This document shows, piece by piece, positions 1 to 11,215 of a stretch of 64,000 bases of DNA. The notes beneath the pieces were generated by a model. That model was not told the DNA's origin and made no database searches. It saw only the letters and a program-made list of their open reading frames with translations. Made by a program: the position numbers and the translations under genes. Position 1 is the stretch's first letter, and every line of letters begins with the position of its first letter. Source of the stretch: Chromera velia (taxonomy: Eukaryota; Sar; Chromeraceae); contig JAHBMJ010003913.1 in NCBI GenBank assembly GCA_018398765.1, positions 7,501 through 71,500 of the forward strand, read 5' to 3'.

Positions 1-63
1 GGATGTGATGGAAGGAAAAAGGCAAGCAGACAAGCAGGAGACGGGCAGACAAAATGCAGACGA

Positions 64-506
64 TATGAGTGTGCTTACTCTAGAGCTATCTAGAATATTG
101 AGATGAAGGAGATCAAATCGATCAAACATCTAGAAAGTCTGACTTATCGGGAAGGACGTCCAGCGTCGTCAAAGTTCTTCAATCGATCAATAAAGCGGGT
201 TGAGAAAAGGAGACTGCTCTTAACCGCCAGAATGGAAATTCAATCAATCTGTCACGCATGAACAAACGTGTATCTCTTTCTGAGCTGCCCACAGAGGCAG
301 TGTTTCATTCCTTGGGCCTCAGACTGAAAGTCAGGACCCCTCCTTCTTAATCACACTCTGCTCAGTCAGTCTAATCGATCTCCAGACTCAAATGTTTGTA
401 TGCATGCGCACTGTAATCGCGAGTCGAAAGCATGCATACATGACACACGCAGGAGGCCCGGGTCCACACCCCAGCCACTTCGCGCGTCCCGACCGTCACA
501 TTCACA
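64..506 (-). repeat. 3' LTR of the copia element
   Basis: Matches 5935-6377 over 443 bp without gaps. By my count there are about 14 mismatches (about 3%), all but one of them transitions. On the minus strand it begins TGTGAATG and ends CTCATA. Confidence 0.95.
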
Positions 507-589
507 GTCACCCCCCATGAATGCCCCATATGCAGAAAAAAGCATTCATGCAAAGAAAAACAAAACAAAACATCAATCAATCAATCAAT

Positions 590-2020
590 CAATCAAACCT
601 TTAAAAGTTTGGTCTGTCTGTCGGCTCTTTGGTATCCCGTCGAGACCCACTTTACAGTTGCCCCGAGATCAACCAAATTCTCCAACATGTACTCAAGCTC
701 ACCCTGCAATCTGGGCTCATTCTTGGACTGTCCACTTGCCAACTGATTGGTGAGAGGCTAAGAGTCAGTCACAACGAAAACTTTCGGAAGTTCCCCCCAC
801 AACTTTTTCATAAGATGAAAGACTCTAAATAAACATGTCACCCCTTTTTTTATTGCCAGCAACTCAGCAGAAGTAGTGGATCTAAGCTTGCGATCACACT
901 TCTTACTAGACCAAACCACTGTATTGTCTTCACTCATCTACTCTAAATCAATAACTTCCTCTTCTGCCAAAATCTGCATCTCCCAACCCAGATGGCCTTC
1001 CTTTAGATGCATCTGATAAGACGTATCCACCTCGATCACCAGAACAGGGACCCCCCCCACTTTCTTTAGTCTGAGAGGCTTTGCTTTCTCTTTTGCATGC
1101 CACAGAGCTTTTTCTGTTGCCAGAACAGAAGCAGGGGGAGGACGGGTGTTGCAGCAAGAAAGATGAGAGAAAAGAAAAGAAAGATTGGGCTGCGTTCGCA
1201 CAGCCCAACCCAACGCACCTGTGTTTTTCTGTTGCTCCTTCTGTAGGAACAGATCAACTTCTTTGTCGGAGGGAATCAGGAGATCTTTGTAAGTGATGGG
1301 CTTGCGAGCAGCCTCAGACACTGACTCTGCCATATTAAGAATGTAGACACTCTGATCTAAAAGCATCTCACCCGGCCGCATGCGCACAGACATTCCAACG
1401 TACGTGTGCAATTCACCATTGTCCATTCTCTCTGGTTCGTCCATCATGAAAATCTCCCGCATTGCAGACACATCCGAATCGATATTTAGGGAAAAAATAA
1501 ACAGATCGTCAACGTGCATGACACAAAGACCAATCGGCTCTCCCTTCCTGTTTCTCTTGATAAGAATCGACTCAGCTACTTCTGTCCATCCAAGCTGACG
1601 AACCTTTCTCTTGAAGTAGTCAGTGTACTTCTTCGGGGCGTCTTTCAATCCATAGACTGCTTTCACAATCTTGATAAACACACCATACCGCAGGCCGGGA
1701 TAAACTTCAACCGGCAGGTCATGCGGCAAACGAAGCCACACACCATCTTCTATTGGTGCCTGCAGGAAGGCAGTCGACACATCAACCTTCGCTGCCTCCC
1801 ACCCCCGACTGAGGGCCCAAACAAAGGCCACTCTTGCAAGACCGGCATCTGCGGTCCCTGAGTATGTCTTGAGAATTTCTGCGTCTCGGGGGTCTTGGAA
1901 CCCCCTGGCAACGAGTCTTGACTTAGCAATTCTCTTCCCCCCTTTCATCTTCCATGTTCGAACCCACCGGAGAGTGATTCCCTTCACCCCCGGTTGAGGA
2001 CTCAAGGTTTGAGAAGACAA
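590..2020 (-). pseudogene. copia pol: reverse transcriptase and RNase H
   Basis: The RT region shows typical Copia motifs: KSRLVARGFQ, KVDVSTAFLQAP (first catalytic Asp), KAVYGLKDAP and the active-site box MHVDDLFIFS, where His replaces the usual Tyr of YVDD. RNase H follows (an Asp in IEVDTS). The ORF stops at 938, and the C-terminal RNase H signature (W.STGYQRADRQTK in another frame) lies near 590-660, so the domain is broken. Confidence 0.85.
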
Positions 2021-2271
2021 ATCAAAAACAGAACAAGCGCACCACCAGGTCAGCTCCTTCCTATCTGCCTCTTTGAAAAGACCTTCCTCTATCTCCTCTT
2101 CGGTAACACCGTTGCAAGAATGTGCCCTTTTGCTTCGTTTTCACGCTGCAGGAGCTTTCATGCTTTCTCTGCCTTCAAGACGGCACAGGCCATCTCAAAG
2201 TGCGCGTCAAGCGACTTGCTCATACGCTCTTCTGTCATCTGTCTCCTCTGCCTTCGTCTCTCTCTCACAAC

Positions 2272-2922
2272 TTACCTCCGCTGCTTCTTGGTCATCTGTG
2301 ACCATCGGACAAACTTAGCTGCATTGGCTTCCTCTGCTACCTGCTCCATCACCCTATCTACCCCAAATAACTCATCAAGCACATCCTCAAGGGGTGCATC
2401 ATCAAGGGAACTGTCGGGCTGTGTGGGTGGCTGAGGGTTGTCTTCGGGCGGACAATCATCTTCTGCCAATCTGTGTAGAATCTCATCGGGGAGACTCCTG
2501 TTCTCAGGAAGATCAAACCTCTTGACAATGTCTTTTTGTGCAACTCTCTCAAAGGCAGCCGGACGGAAACTCCCATCCTCCTGCCACTCTAATCGGGAAA
2601 TGCTCGCCCCTCTCATCTGCCGTTCTCCTTCCCTAATCAACTGTGTGGGAAAGAGAACACCGTTGGAGTCTCTGACAAGGAGACCCTTCAGCACTGCGGA
2701 GCGAACGCCTCTGGGTAGACTCTGCAAAAGAGGGAGATCAACGTCTTCCTCTAGCTCCACCCTGTCAGACCGCGCGTCATCTAGACCGAGAACACCATCG
2801 GTCCTATCATCTGACAAATCCCATCCTACAAAGAGGTCATTTCCCAAACTCGGACTCTCTTCTTCCCCCCTTCCGTCAATCCTCCTCCTGTCTGCATCAA
2901 AGTCTCTTGTCCCCACCCCCAA
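2272..2922 (-). pseudogene. copia pol: integrase-RT linker
   Basis: An acidic region in the same frame as integrase, after a TGA. It is rich in Asp, Glu and Pro and has no catalytic motif. In copia polyproteins this corresponds to the variable linker between the integrase C-terminus and RT. Confidence 0.6.
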
Positions 2923-3474
2923 TCACTCCTCAACAGCAATGTGGAAAGACTGAACACGCAGGGCTTTCCATCGACCTGCTCTGTAAAGAAGGACTGAAAC
3001 CGACCTCGGCCCAATTACCCCCCCGAAAAGAGCACGCTCACTCTTTTCAAAAGGAGCCGAGGGAGAACGAAACGAAGGGTCTATAATGCGAACAACATCA
3101 CTGACAGAAACAGAGGGAATGCCAGACAGCCGACCATAAATGCAAGCATTCAGAGACCGACCAATTAAAGAATGCACCACCTCATTCAATGCATTCACAA
3201 CTCCTGGCAAAATAGCTGGCCACATGTAGAAAGGAATACGTGCCTGCAACAAAACCTTATTCATCAACGAAAGAAATGACAGGTTCACTCTCTCAATAAA
3301 TGCCTGAACTTCTAGGGTCCCCGGAGGTCCGAAATCATTCCCGACCCCCAGTTCTGAACAGACACGAAGATATTCTTCATCTCCAGAAAACTCCCCCCCG
3401 TTGTCGCTTCGAACAATCAACGGCTTCCCAAACCCTGCAACCTCCCAACGCCGGGTCCAGGAAAGCAGATACCT
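2923..3474 (-). pseudogene. copia pol: integrase catalytic core
   Basis: Same frame as the preceding block, downstream of the TAG. It contains the classic integrase segment IVRSDNGGEF with the second catalytic Asp, then FIERVNLSFL, which should hold the catalytic Glu region. Ends at an in-frame TGA at 2923. Confidence 0.85.
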
Positions 3475-4566
3475 CTAAGCATGGTCCTTCTTGCGAAGGG
3501 CTATGAGAGACACACGCCGAAAAACCTGATCAACAATGACAGACACATAGCGAAAACCCCCAAAGGCCTTCCTTTTCATGTCTTTCAAATCATGGAAGAT
3601 GATGCGATTGAATTTGATCTTTCGCTTCTTCTTCCCTCCTTGTTCTCTCAAGCCTGCCGACTTCTCCGAAGAGTCATCGGACTCTCTCTCACTGGCACCC
3701 CCCACTGCGGACGACGCCTTTCCTTCCTTCTTTTCCTTTCTTTTACCTCGCTTCTTTGCCTTCTACCCTCTTCTTTTCAATCTACGGCGTGTGAAATTCA
3801 CCTCCCGACACGCCCTGCACTCCCCTCTCACATCTTTACACTCTTGAAGCAAAAAAGAAAGACCGACTCCCTTCTCTTTCAGAGTCACAAAGAGTCTCTC
3901 TCCTGTCGTATGCGCGAGACGGGAATGCAAAACGTACACTGTCAGAAGATGCTTTCTTTTCTCAGGCGTGACAGTATTCTCATCTTTCCCCTCCCCCACA
4001 AAAGCAGAAATAAAAGAAAAAAAAACAGACTCTACTGACTCACCACTATGACGCCCCATCTTCTTCTCATAGGTAGCAGCAATTTCCTTCTCATCAGTGC
4101 AGAGAGGGAGAGTAGGAACGGGCCCACTCATGTCAAAGACAGCCAGAAACTCGTGGCCGTCCACATCTCTGAGCTTCACCCAACTCGGCTTCCCACTCTC
4201 ACCCCTCAACGTCAAATCTCTTTTGCCACATGCAAGCAACGCGCGGCTGACAGAAGGATCAATCGCTGCCTTGTCTGGAACCAGTCTTACTCTCTTCTGC
4301 CTATCTCTCACAGGGAGATGGAGAGTATGGACAATCTCGGTGACTAAAGGCGCAACATCAGAAGCGATACGAAAATTGACTCTTCTCTTCTCTTTGCTAA
4401 CGGAAAACTTTTCAAAAGAAGGAGGACTGAGAGAAAAAGAACAACCAGAGTCTGTAATAGTGGAGTCACACTCCTTACCTTCTGCAGCCCCTATGAACAT
4501 CTCCATCGGAGTTGCCACTTTTGACTCCTCCTCCCCATCAATCCACTCATCCTCAAACCTCTTCAC
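3475..4566 (-). pseudogene. copia pol: protease, GAG-pre-integrase, integrase N-part
   Basis: The protease active-site triplet appears in TDSGCS (Asp-Ser-Gly), followed by a pre-integrase zinc-binding module (H...H...CRAC). After an in-frame TAG at 3763, the same frame continues into the integrase core start (IIFHDLKDM and VSVIVDQVFR, carrying a catalytic Asp). A second in-frame TAG at 3475 ends this block. Both interruptions are single stops without a frame change, typical of point decay. Confidence 0.8.
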
Positions 4567-4673
4567 GTTGCGGAGGGTGGCTCGAACGAACCTCCCGCCC
4601 CGCCTTACAGCCTTTTCGGAAGATGCCCTACTGCCTGGGGAGAGGCTGCGATGCCCCCGTAGGGCAGGGCGCC

Positions 4674-5228
4674 TCAGAAAAAATCCTGCAGGGGCTGAGA
4701 ACAGTCAGAGCAATCGTCCGACCCACCCCCCTCACTCGATCCATCTCTCCTCATGTCGAAGGTCGTGCCTGACCTCATCGGGATCGCTGCTGCTCCGTGC
4801 GCCTGTCTGCCCCCTTTGTTCTTCTTCGGGCAAATGCGGGCCCAGTGACCCTTCTGACCACAGCCCTCGACGTTGCAGGTGGCATTGGCTGCAGGGCAGC
4901 CAAGCTCAGGCTTCTTGTGGAAAGTGAAGCCACACCCCTTGCAAGGCTTGCCATCAAACGGGGACTGACTACTGCCAGAGGCTGCTGCTGCTGCTGCGGC
5001 CTCCTTATTGGAAGAGGACGAGGGAGTCACCTCCCTCTTGTTCTTCCCCTTCTTGTTGCGGCCTTTCCCTTTTCCCCTTGCCTGCAGATCTGCCCTCAGC
5101 GGCAGCCCCAAGCTCCTGGTGAGTCTGGGGTCTTGGGTTTTTGGACTCCTCGGACACACCTCCTGAACCAGCCTTCTTCGACCGCATAATCTCGGCCTTT
5201 CTGACAAGATACGGCCTAATCTGATCAT
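4674..5228 (-). pseudogene. copia gag C-terminal zinc-knuckle region
   Basis: The frame encodes a Lys/Arg-rich stretch, an alanine run and Cys/His clusters including CGQKGHWARICPK, a CCHC-type nucleocapsid knuckle with C-X4-C-X4-H-X4-C spacing. An additional CxxC...C cluster precedes it. It is the natural continuation of gag in a shifted frame. Confidence 0.75.
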
Positions 5229-5846
5229 ACGTCAGATCATCCTGATGGGTTTGGTGTTCAATCGAGGCCTTCTCGACAGAATCGTTCCACTTCCCGGGGA
5301 GACAGGACCTCTCAAGTGCCCGTCTCTTCGTACTCTCGTCAGGGGTGTAACCTCTCCCCCCAACCAAATCCAACTCCTCCTGCTCCTTGTTCAAAGCTGT
5401 AAACAAATCCTCTCCCCTTTTTCTCTTCATCGCCAGATACTTCTCCTCTGCCTTCCTCTTCTCCGACCCTTTCGGGTTGAGGATGGTGAGGTAGATCGCA
5501 TCGAGGAGAGCCTTCTCCTCCTTGGTCTTCTTCAGGGTGTGGACTGCCCTTCTGAGGGCAGGGTGGTAGACAAAGGCGCGCAAGAGAGCAAGCCTGTACA
5601 ACCACTTCCGGTCTGTCTCATCCAGCACAAACTTTGGACGGAGGACAAAACCAGCGTTCTCGAGGAACGTCTCCTTCCACTCCTTGAAATCGAGCTTCCA
5701 GTCATCCTTCTGTTTTGGGTCCTTGCTCGCTGCAGGGAGATAATTCACCCAATTCAGATCAGGAAGCTTAAGACCAACTGATGCCACCCCTGAAGGTTGG
5801 TTGGCACCAGCAGCAGCGTTAATGGGAGCAGGAGGATCTCCGGGCA
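5005..5846 (-). pseudogene. copia gag (capsid region)
   Basis: Open from an ATG at 5846 (an in-frame non-ATG start lies slightly upstream) to a stop at 5005. It reads as a Gag/UBN2-like, lysine- and glutamate-rich helical protein, including the segment LNWVNYLPAASKDPKQ near the start. The zinc-knuckle part continues in another frame (4674-5228). The two frames overlap, so either a lesion or a +1 shift near 5.1 kb separates them. Confidence 0.75.
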
Positions 5847-5934
5847 TCTCAAACAGCACAGAGTAAGAGCAAGCAAAAGATCAAAACAGATCGAAACGGA
5901 TCGAAACGAGCCCGCGCCTGAAAAAGTACCAAAT

Positions 5935-6377
5935 TATGAATGTGCTTACTCTAGAGCTGTCTAGAACATTAAGATGAAGGAGATCAAATCGATCAAACAT
6001 CTAGAAAGTCTGACTTACCGGGAAGGACGTCCAGCGTCGTCAAAGTTCTTCAATCGATCAATAAAGCGGGTTGAGAAAAGGAGACTGCTCTTAACCGCCA
6101 GAATGGAAATTCAATCAATCTGTCACGCATGAACAAACGTGTATCTCTTTCTGAGCTGCCCACAGAGGCAGTGTTTCATTCCTTGGGCCTCAGACTAAAA
6201 GTCAGGACCCCTCCTTCTCAATCACACTCTGCTCAGTCAGTCTGATCGATCTCCAGACTCAAATCTTTGCATGCATGCGCACTGTAATCGCGAGTCAAAA
6301 GCATGCATGCATGACACACGCAGGAGGCCCGGGTCCACACCCTGGCCACTTCGCGCGTCCCGACCGTCACATTCACA
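5935..6377 (-). repeat. 5' LTR of the copia element
   Basis: Partner of the repeat at 64-506. It lies upstream of gag on the minus strand, so it would hold the element's promoter. The base after it begins the GACGA target duplication. Confidence 0.95.
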
Positions 6378-6382
6378 GACGA

Positions 6383-6784
6383 GCGTGCCCAAAGAAAAGT
6401 AGCAAGCAAGTAAGAAGAAGACGGGGAAATAGAAAGCAGACAAACGTACTAAAAGCAAAAAAGCAGGTTGATAAGAAGGAGACAGAGCGACGATTCTCTA
6501 TTTCTCTTCTTCTTTCTTTCTCTTCTTTGCATCTTCTCTAGAGGCTTCTTCTCTCCTTCTCTCGAAAGAAGAAGGTGGGAGACTTTCTTTTCTTCTTTGT
6601 TTTTCTTCTTCACATCTTTTACGAGAGAGAGAACTTACTTAGAGAAGCAGCTAGGGCCGGGGGGGGGAGTGGATTGCGATCGGTTTTAAGCCCCGCCGCA
6701 CGTAGCCTATTCTAACGCTTTTTTGAGCCAATTTAGAATAGAGCTTTCCGGAACATTTTTTTTTTACGAAAGCTGCATGCATCT
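6383..6784. other. flank of the copia insertion, no gene seen
   Basis: Purine-rich then CT/T-rich sequence, followed by a short GC-rich stretch with a run of nine G at about 6659. I see no convincing coding potential. Confidence 0.5.
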
Positions 6785-7723
6785 GATGTAAGCGGACGTA
6801 AGCAAGCTTGCAAACGGCCCTGGAAAACAAAAAAAATGAGAATTGCATGATTGACATACGCCGGCCAGCCTTGTGCCGACCCTCCCCCTCCTGCGGGAAA
6901 AAAGCATGCATGGAACCCCCTCCTCCCCCGGAAAAAAAACCTGGGGGTAAGTGGAGATCTGAAACCCATCTGACGCACACATCTCGCAAATCTGATGTAA
7001 GCAAGCTTGCGAACAGCCCCGGAAAGCAAGAAAAATGAGAACTATACGATTGACGTACGTCAGCCAGCCTCATGCCGACCCCTTCCCCCCCCCGCGGGAA
7101 AAAATATGCGCGGAACCCCCCCCTCCCCCGGGAAAAAAACCCGAGGGTAAGTAGAGATTTGAAACCCGGCCATCTGACGCACGCATAGCCCAAATTCAGC
7201 CTTTCGAGGCCGGGTTTTTGGTAAAAGACACTGCGTGCATGCGTATACATGTGGGCTGGGGTATTTCTATCTGATGTAAGCAAGCTTGCGAACGGCCCCG
7301 GAAAGCAAGAAAAATGAGAACTGTACGATTGACGCACGCCGGCCAGCCAGGCGCCGACCCCCTCCCCCCGCGGGAAAAAAACATGCGCGGAACCCCCCCC
7401 TCCCCCAGGAAAAACACCCGGGGGTAAGTAGAGATTTGAAACCCATCTGACGTACGCATCTTACAAATTCAGCCTTTCGGGGCCGGGTTTTTGGTGAAAG
7501 ACACTGCGTGCACATGTGGGCTAGGGTATTTCTGTTTTGTAAGTGCCCCCCGCTTCGCTTTCTGGGGCCATTCAACCTTTCGGGGCCGGGTTTTTGGCGA
7601 AATTCTGTGTACGCGTGGGCTGGGGTATTTCTGTTTTGTAAGTGCCCCCCGTTTCGCTTTCCGGGGCCATGCTTGGGCTCAGGGGATTGTTTGGTAAGTG
7701 CCCCCCGCTTCGCTTTCCGGGGC
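6785..7723. repeat. composite tandem/inverted repeat array
   Basis: Three copies of a block of roughly 180-205 bp start near 6786, 6992 and 7272; each contains AAGCTTGC, GGCCCCGGAAAGC, a poly-C/G stretch and GGGGGTAAGT. They are interleaved with a block of about 70 bp (GCCTTTCGGGGCCGGGTTTTTGG; near 7195, 7467 and 7569) and three copies of a block of about 35 bp (TAAGTGCCCCCCGCTTCGC; near 7538, 7640 and 7695). The short block carries the reverse complement of the GGCCCCGGAAAGC core of the long block. Long minus-strand reading frames over it are repeat artefacts. Confidence 0.85.
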
Positions 7724-8209
7724 CAACTGCATGGCCTGCAATCCGTCATGCAGTTTTGCGTCCGCGCGTGCGTCATACATGCAAAGGCGCGTGCGTCATG
7801 CATGCAGATCGCATCGTCGGCGAGATGTCGGCGAGGGTATACGTTGCATGCATTTTGTTGCATTCTGGCATCTGCTCGATACATGCAGTGTTGCAATGTA
7901 TGAGTTGAGTTTAATATACTGTGCATTTGGAATGGCTGCGATATCGAACATTCGCGAGTACGACATGAACGTCAGATGTGCGTCAGATTGCCGTACGACG
8001 AAGTGTCACTAGCAACCCTACCTAACTGTCTGGGAACCATTCGGTCCTCTGGTCAGTCTGATGACATCTGCAAACGTGAACGGTTGTATCGATTTTCCTC
8101 AATCAAGCCCTGCATGCCTGTCGTTTCTGTGCTTCGACTATATCGATACATAGATCGAGCTTCGAGGGCATGTTATGGAGACAACTCTTTCTGCATCTCG
8201 ATCTGAAGC
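7724..8209. promoter_or_regulatory. upstream region of the SDR gene with TGCATGCA sites
   Basis: Non-coding by eye. TGCATGCA occurs at 7799-7806 and 7845-7852, roughly 360-410 bp before the ATG at 8210. The palindrome recurs upstream of several other genes in the window. Confidence 0.4.
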
Positions 8210-9182
8210 ATGGGATCTGCGGGAACCAGATTTGCTAAGGACACGACCACTCCGGAAGAACGCAATGCTTTTTGTAGTAAAGTCGTCCTTGTTACCGGTG
8301 CCAATTCCGGTGTCGGCTTTGAGTGTTGCAAACAACTGGCCGAGTGTGGCTGGGGTCGAATCATCCTCGCATGTCGCAATAAAGAGAGAGGGGAAAGAGC
8401 TCTCCAGCAACTCCAGCAGAAGACCCAGAAGGAAGTGTTTGAGCTCATGATTCTTGATGCAGGGAGAAAAGAATCATGCGTACAGGTTGCTACAGAGCTT
8501 TCGCCCGCACTGGACTGCCTCATCCTGAACGCCGGTTCGCTGCTGAAAAGAGAAGAAGCTCTTAAGCCTTCTTCAGACGGTTTCTGCACTCTCGCTGCCA
8601 CGCACGTTCTCGGCCCTGTTATACTGACGGACGCATTGATGTCCGCAGGGAAGCTTTCTTGCAATGCAACAATTCTTTACGTGTCCTCAGAGGCCGCAAG
8701 AGGTGTCAGGACACTCGGGGTTGCCCCGCCCGTGCCACCCGATAACCGGGAGATCCTGGAGAAGGTCATGAGGGGGGGAACTTCGCGCCCTTCCAAGCGG
8801 TCAGTCGCGCGACATCGCAGAATACGGTCGCATGAAACTCATTGCCACTATGCACTTTGCAGCGCTCGCTCGGAAAAAAACAGACATGCGCATCTTCGCT
8901 GTGTCTCCTGGCTCCACCTGTTCAGACGGAGCCGTCGGGAGAGAGGGCAAGCTGGTAATGTGCGTTGCTGGCACACTCCGCCTTGCGCACACGGTGGTAC
9001 ACGGAGCAGACCGGTACGTGCAATTGGTGAACCGGCCGCAGGAGTTTAAGAGTGGAACGTTCTATGCCTCTGCAGTCGGTTTGACAGGACAGATGGGTGA
9101 GCAAGCCAAGTTTCAGGCTGTGCTAGAAGACACAGAAAAGCAGGACATGATTATGGAAAGTTTGCGGGCGTTATGCCAGTGA
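8210..9182 (+). CDS. short-chain dehydrogenase/reductase, frame-disrupted
   Basis: Classical SDR fold. The NAD(P)-binding motif TGANSGVG lies at residues about 29-36, followed by ILACRNKERGERA (typical of retinol-dehydrogenase/WWOX-like SDRs), LILNAG and the catalytic-Ser segment YVSSEA. The frame starting at 8210 loses similarity at a run of seven G (8772-8778). In the next frame the sequence resumes with EYGRMKL, giving the catalytic YxxxK, then MRIFAVSPGSTCSD and a C-terminus ending at the TGA at 9180. Removing one base in the G run joins both halves. This is either an inactivating indel or a homopolymer sequencing error. No splice signal explains it. The substrate cannot be inferred. Confidence 0.8.
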
Positions 9183-9640
9183 AAACGTTTCAGGCTAGGT
9201 TTTTCAGCATTGTCATCTAGACATGTGATCTAGGACCAATGAAACGGGTCAATTGGTGTTTTTGAACATTGATTGTACATACATCTCTAACTGTGTTATA
9301 AATTTGTAATAATTGTATTACTACTGTTACAAATTTATCAAGAATAATCAAGTTTAGCCTCTATAGGGCTTGGGGCACATTTTTTTTATAAAAAAAATAG
9401 TAAATTTAAATTTAATTTATATACAAAGTCTAATGTATATTTTTTTTCTAGAGATGATAACTAGTGTTCTCTAAGTACTTTAAAGCACTTATATAAAGCG
9501 TTTTATTTTCTTTTTAATTCTGCTTATATAGAAGAGGCAAAGAATTTTTTGTTTCACTTGAATCACTTTCCCTTAATTTTTTTTATATATTCGAAACTCA
9601 TAGAAGGACGGGAGTGTTTGTTATCTATGTGCTAGTTTAT
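9183..9640. other. AT-rich intergenic region
   Basis: Runs of T and A with several near-palindromic stretches (for example around ACAAATTTAT). It probably includes the 3' end of the SDR transcript. No gene seen. Confidence 0.5.
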
Positions 9641-10452
9641 GTTTATTTTGCTCATACAGATATTTATGCTGTTTCACCCGGGAATGGAATATCGTGGCTT
9701 TAGTCCTTGCTCTGCAAAAAATGCCAAACGTCAAAAAAATGACAGCCGATCATGCAGATTTGAACAGCTTTTTCCAGATGAGATCATTGATCACCCCAGC
9801 GGGATGACGGAACAACACGGCCGCCGTCTCCAGCCCTGAAGGCCCTGGTCCGGTCTCCCTTCCGTTTTCTTGTTGTGCAATTCCTTCTCTCTCTTCAGCG
9901 GTGAGGGTTTCCTGCCGAAAGAAAGCTTCATCGTACAGAATGAAGTGACCAGCCAGCTCGCAAACAGCAACCAAACACTGCAGAGAGGAAAAGCACACGT
10001 GGGGGAGAAAAGGGGAGGAAGGAATGCGAAATCTGGTGCTCAATCAACAACGTAGTGTTTGAACAACTTTTTCCTCGCCAGACACCCTTTTCAATATTTT
10101 TTCTGTCACCGTTTTTCTTTCCATCTCTCTTCCGTCGCGTCTCTCTCTGTCTCTTTCTCTCTCTGGCTTTGTCTTTGCCTGTCTCTCTCTTTATCTCTCT
10201 CCCTCTCTTTTTGTTTCTTTCCATCTTTCTTTTTCTTTGTCTACTCTGTTTCTCCGTCTGATTCTCTGTCTGGTTCTCTGCCTGCCTGCCTGCCTGCCTG
10301 CCTGTCTGTCTGTCTGTCTGTCTTTCTTTCTTTCTTTCTTTCTGAGCGAGTAAGTACGTCAGTAAGTAAGTGAGCGAGTGAGTGACTGAATGACTGACTG
10401 AAAGACCGACGTCTCTCTCTCTCTGTCTGTCTGTCTGTCTCTCTCTAGCTCT

Positions 10453-10483
<31 letters not shown>

Positions 10484-10765
10484 GTGTGTGTGTGTGCAGA
10501 CTGTCCGGGTTTCCCGATTTCTGTTGTTCTGCACATGTTTCAGTCTCTCCTTTTTAGCCCCGCTCCCGGCCGCCCACCTTTCCGTCAGAAGGAGCCTCAA
10601 AGTCGAAAATCCGGGGCCATACAAACGCCCTTAGTTTCGGCTGCAGAAGACAGGGGAAAATCAGGGGGACAAAACCAGGAAAGAGAATTCAAAGAGTCAT
10701 GCATCTCCATCTCTCTCCCAAAGAAGATCATCATCGCATCAGTGAGCCCTAGAAAGACAGACAAA

Positions 10766-10804
<39 letters not shown>

Positions 10805-10862
10805 CAGAAAGATAAGGCAGGGCGAAGAACTCATAAAAAAACAAATTCAATTAAATGCAAAT

Positions 10863-10898
<36 letters not shown>

Positions 10899-11215
10899 GC
10901 ACGAACGCCCGAACGCACGCACGCACGCACGCACACGAGATAAGACAAGACAAGATAAGGAAAAGGAGAGCGGGGCACAAGAAGAGATGTGAATTGCACT
11001 GTCGACGAGAGCTCAAGGCTTGATTATCTTGATGCTTTCCAACCCATGTTTTCTCCCTCCCCGCCTTATCTGAACAACCACAAAAAGAGAGTCAAGCAAG
11101 ATGATTTCTCTTCAAAGAGCAAAAAAGAAGTTGACTGAGAATTCGAGAGAGAGTTCTATCGTTGAGGCACAAGAAAGTAACTGAACAGGGACATTGAATG
11201 TTTATTTTTTTCTTT
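9641..11215. repeat. intergenic microsatellite field
   Basis: Contains CT-rich sequence (10120-10260), (TGCC)n then (TGTC)n and (TTTC)n (about 10276-10345), (AGTG/AGTA)-type repeats, (GT)n at about 10453-10498, (GA)n at about 10770-10800, and (CA)n passing into (CGCA)n at about 10862-10935. Reading frames across it have simple-repeat composition. No gene supported. Confidence 0.75.

Larger units (their letters stand above)
59..6382 (-). mobile_element. Ty1/copia LTR retrotransposon, inactivated
   Basis: Full-length element read on the minus strand, bounded by two 443-bp LTRs and flanked by the 5-bp direct repeat GACGA (59-63 and 6378-6382), which looks like the target-site duplication. Between the LTRs the order is gag, zinc knuckle, aspartic protease, GAG-pre-integrase, integrase, reverse transcriptase, RNase H. 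Integrase before RT is the Copia arrangement. The coding part contains in-frame stops (TAG at 3763 and 3475, TGA at 2923) and changes of frame near 5.1, 4.65, 2.2 and 0.94 kb, so this copy cannot make an intact polyprotein. A G-rich, PPT-like stretch on the minus strand (about 507-517) borders the 3' LTR. A TGG-starting PBS candidate lies just inside the 5' LTR (about 5918-5932). Confidence 0.95.

Noticed and set aside
6651-7926. Minus-strand frames with SVFYQKPGLERLN and GFFSRGRGG repeats
   Set aside because: They translate the composite tandem array and change frame from copy to copy.
10059-10536. Ser/Leu/Phe- or Arg/Lys-rich frames at 10.1-10.5 kb
   Set aside because: Simple CT/GT repeats; no domain and no constraint.
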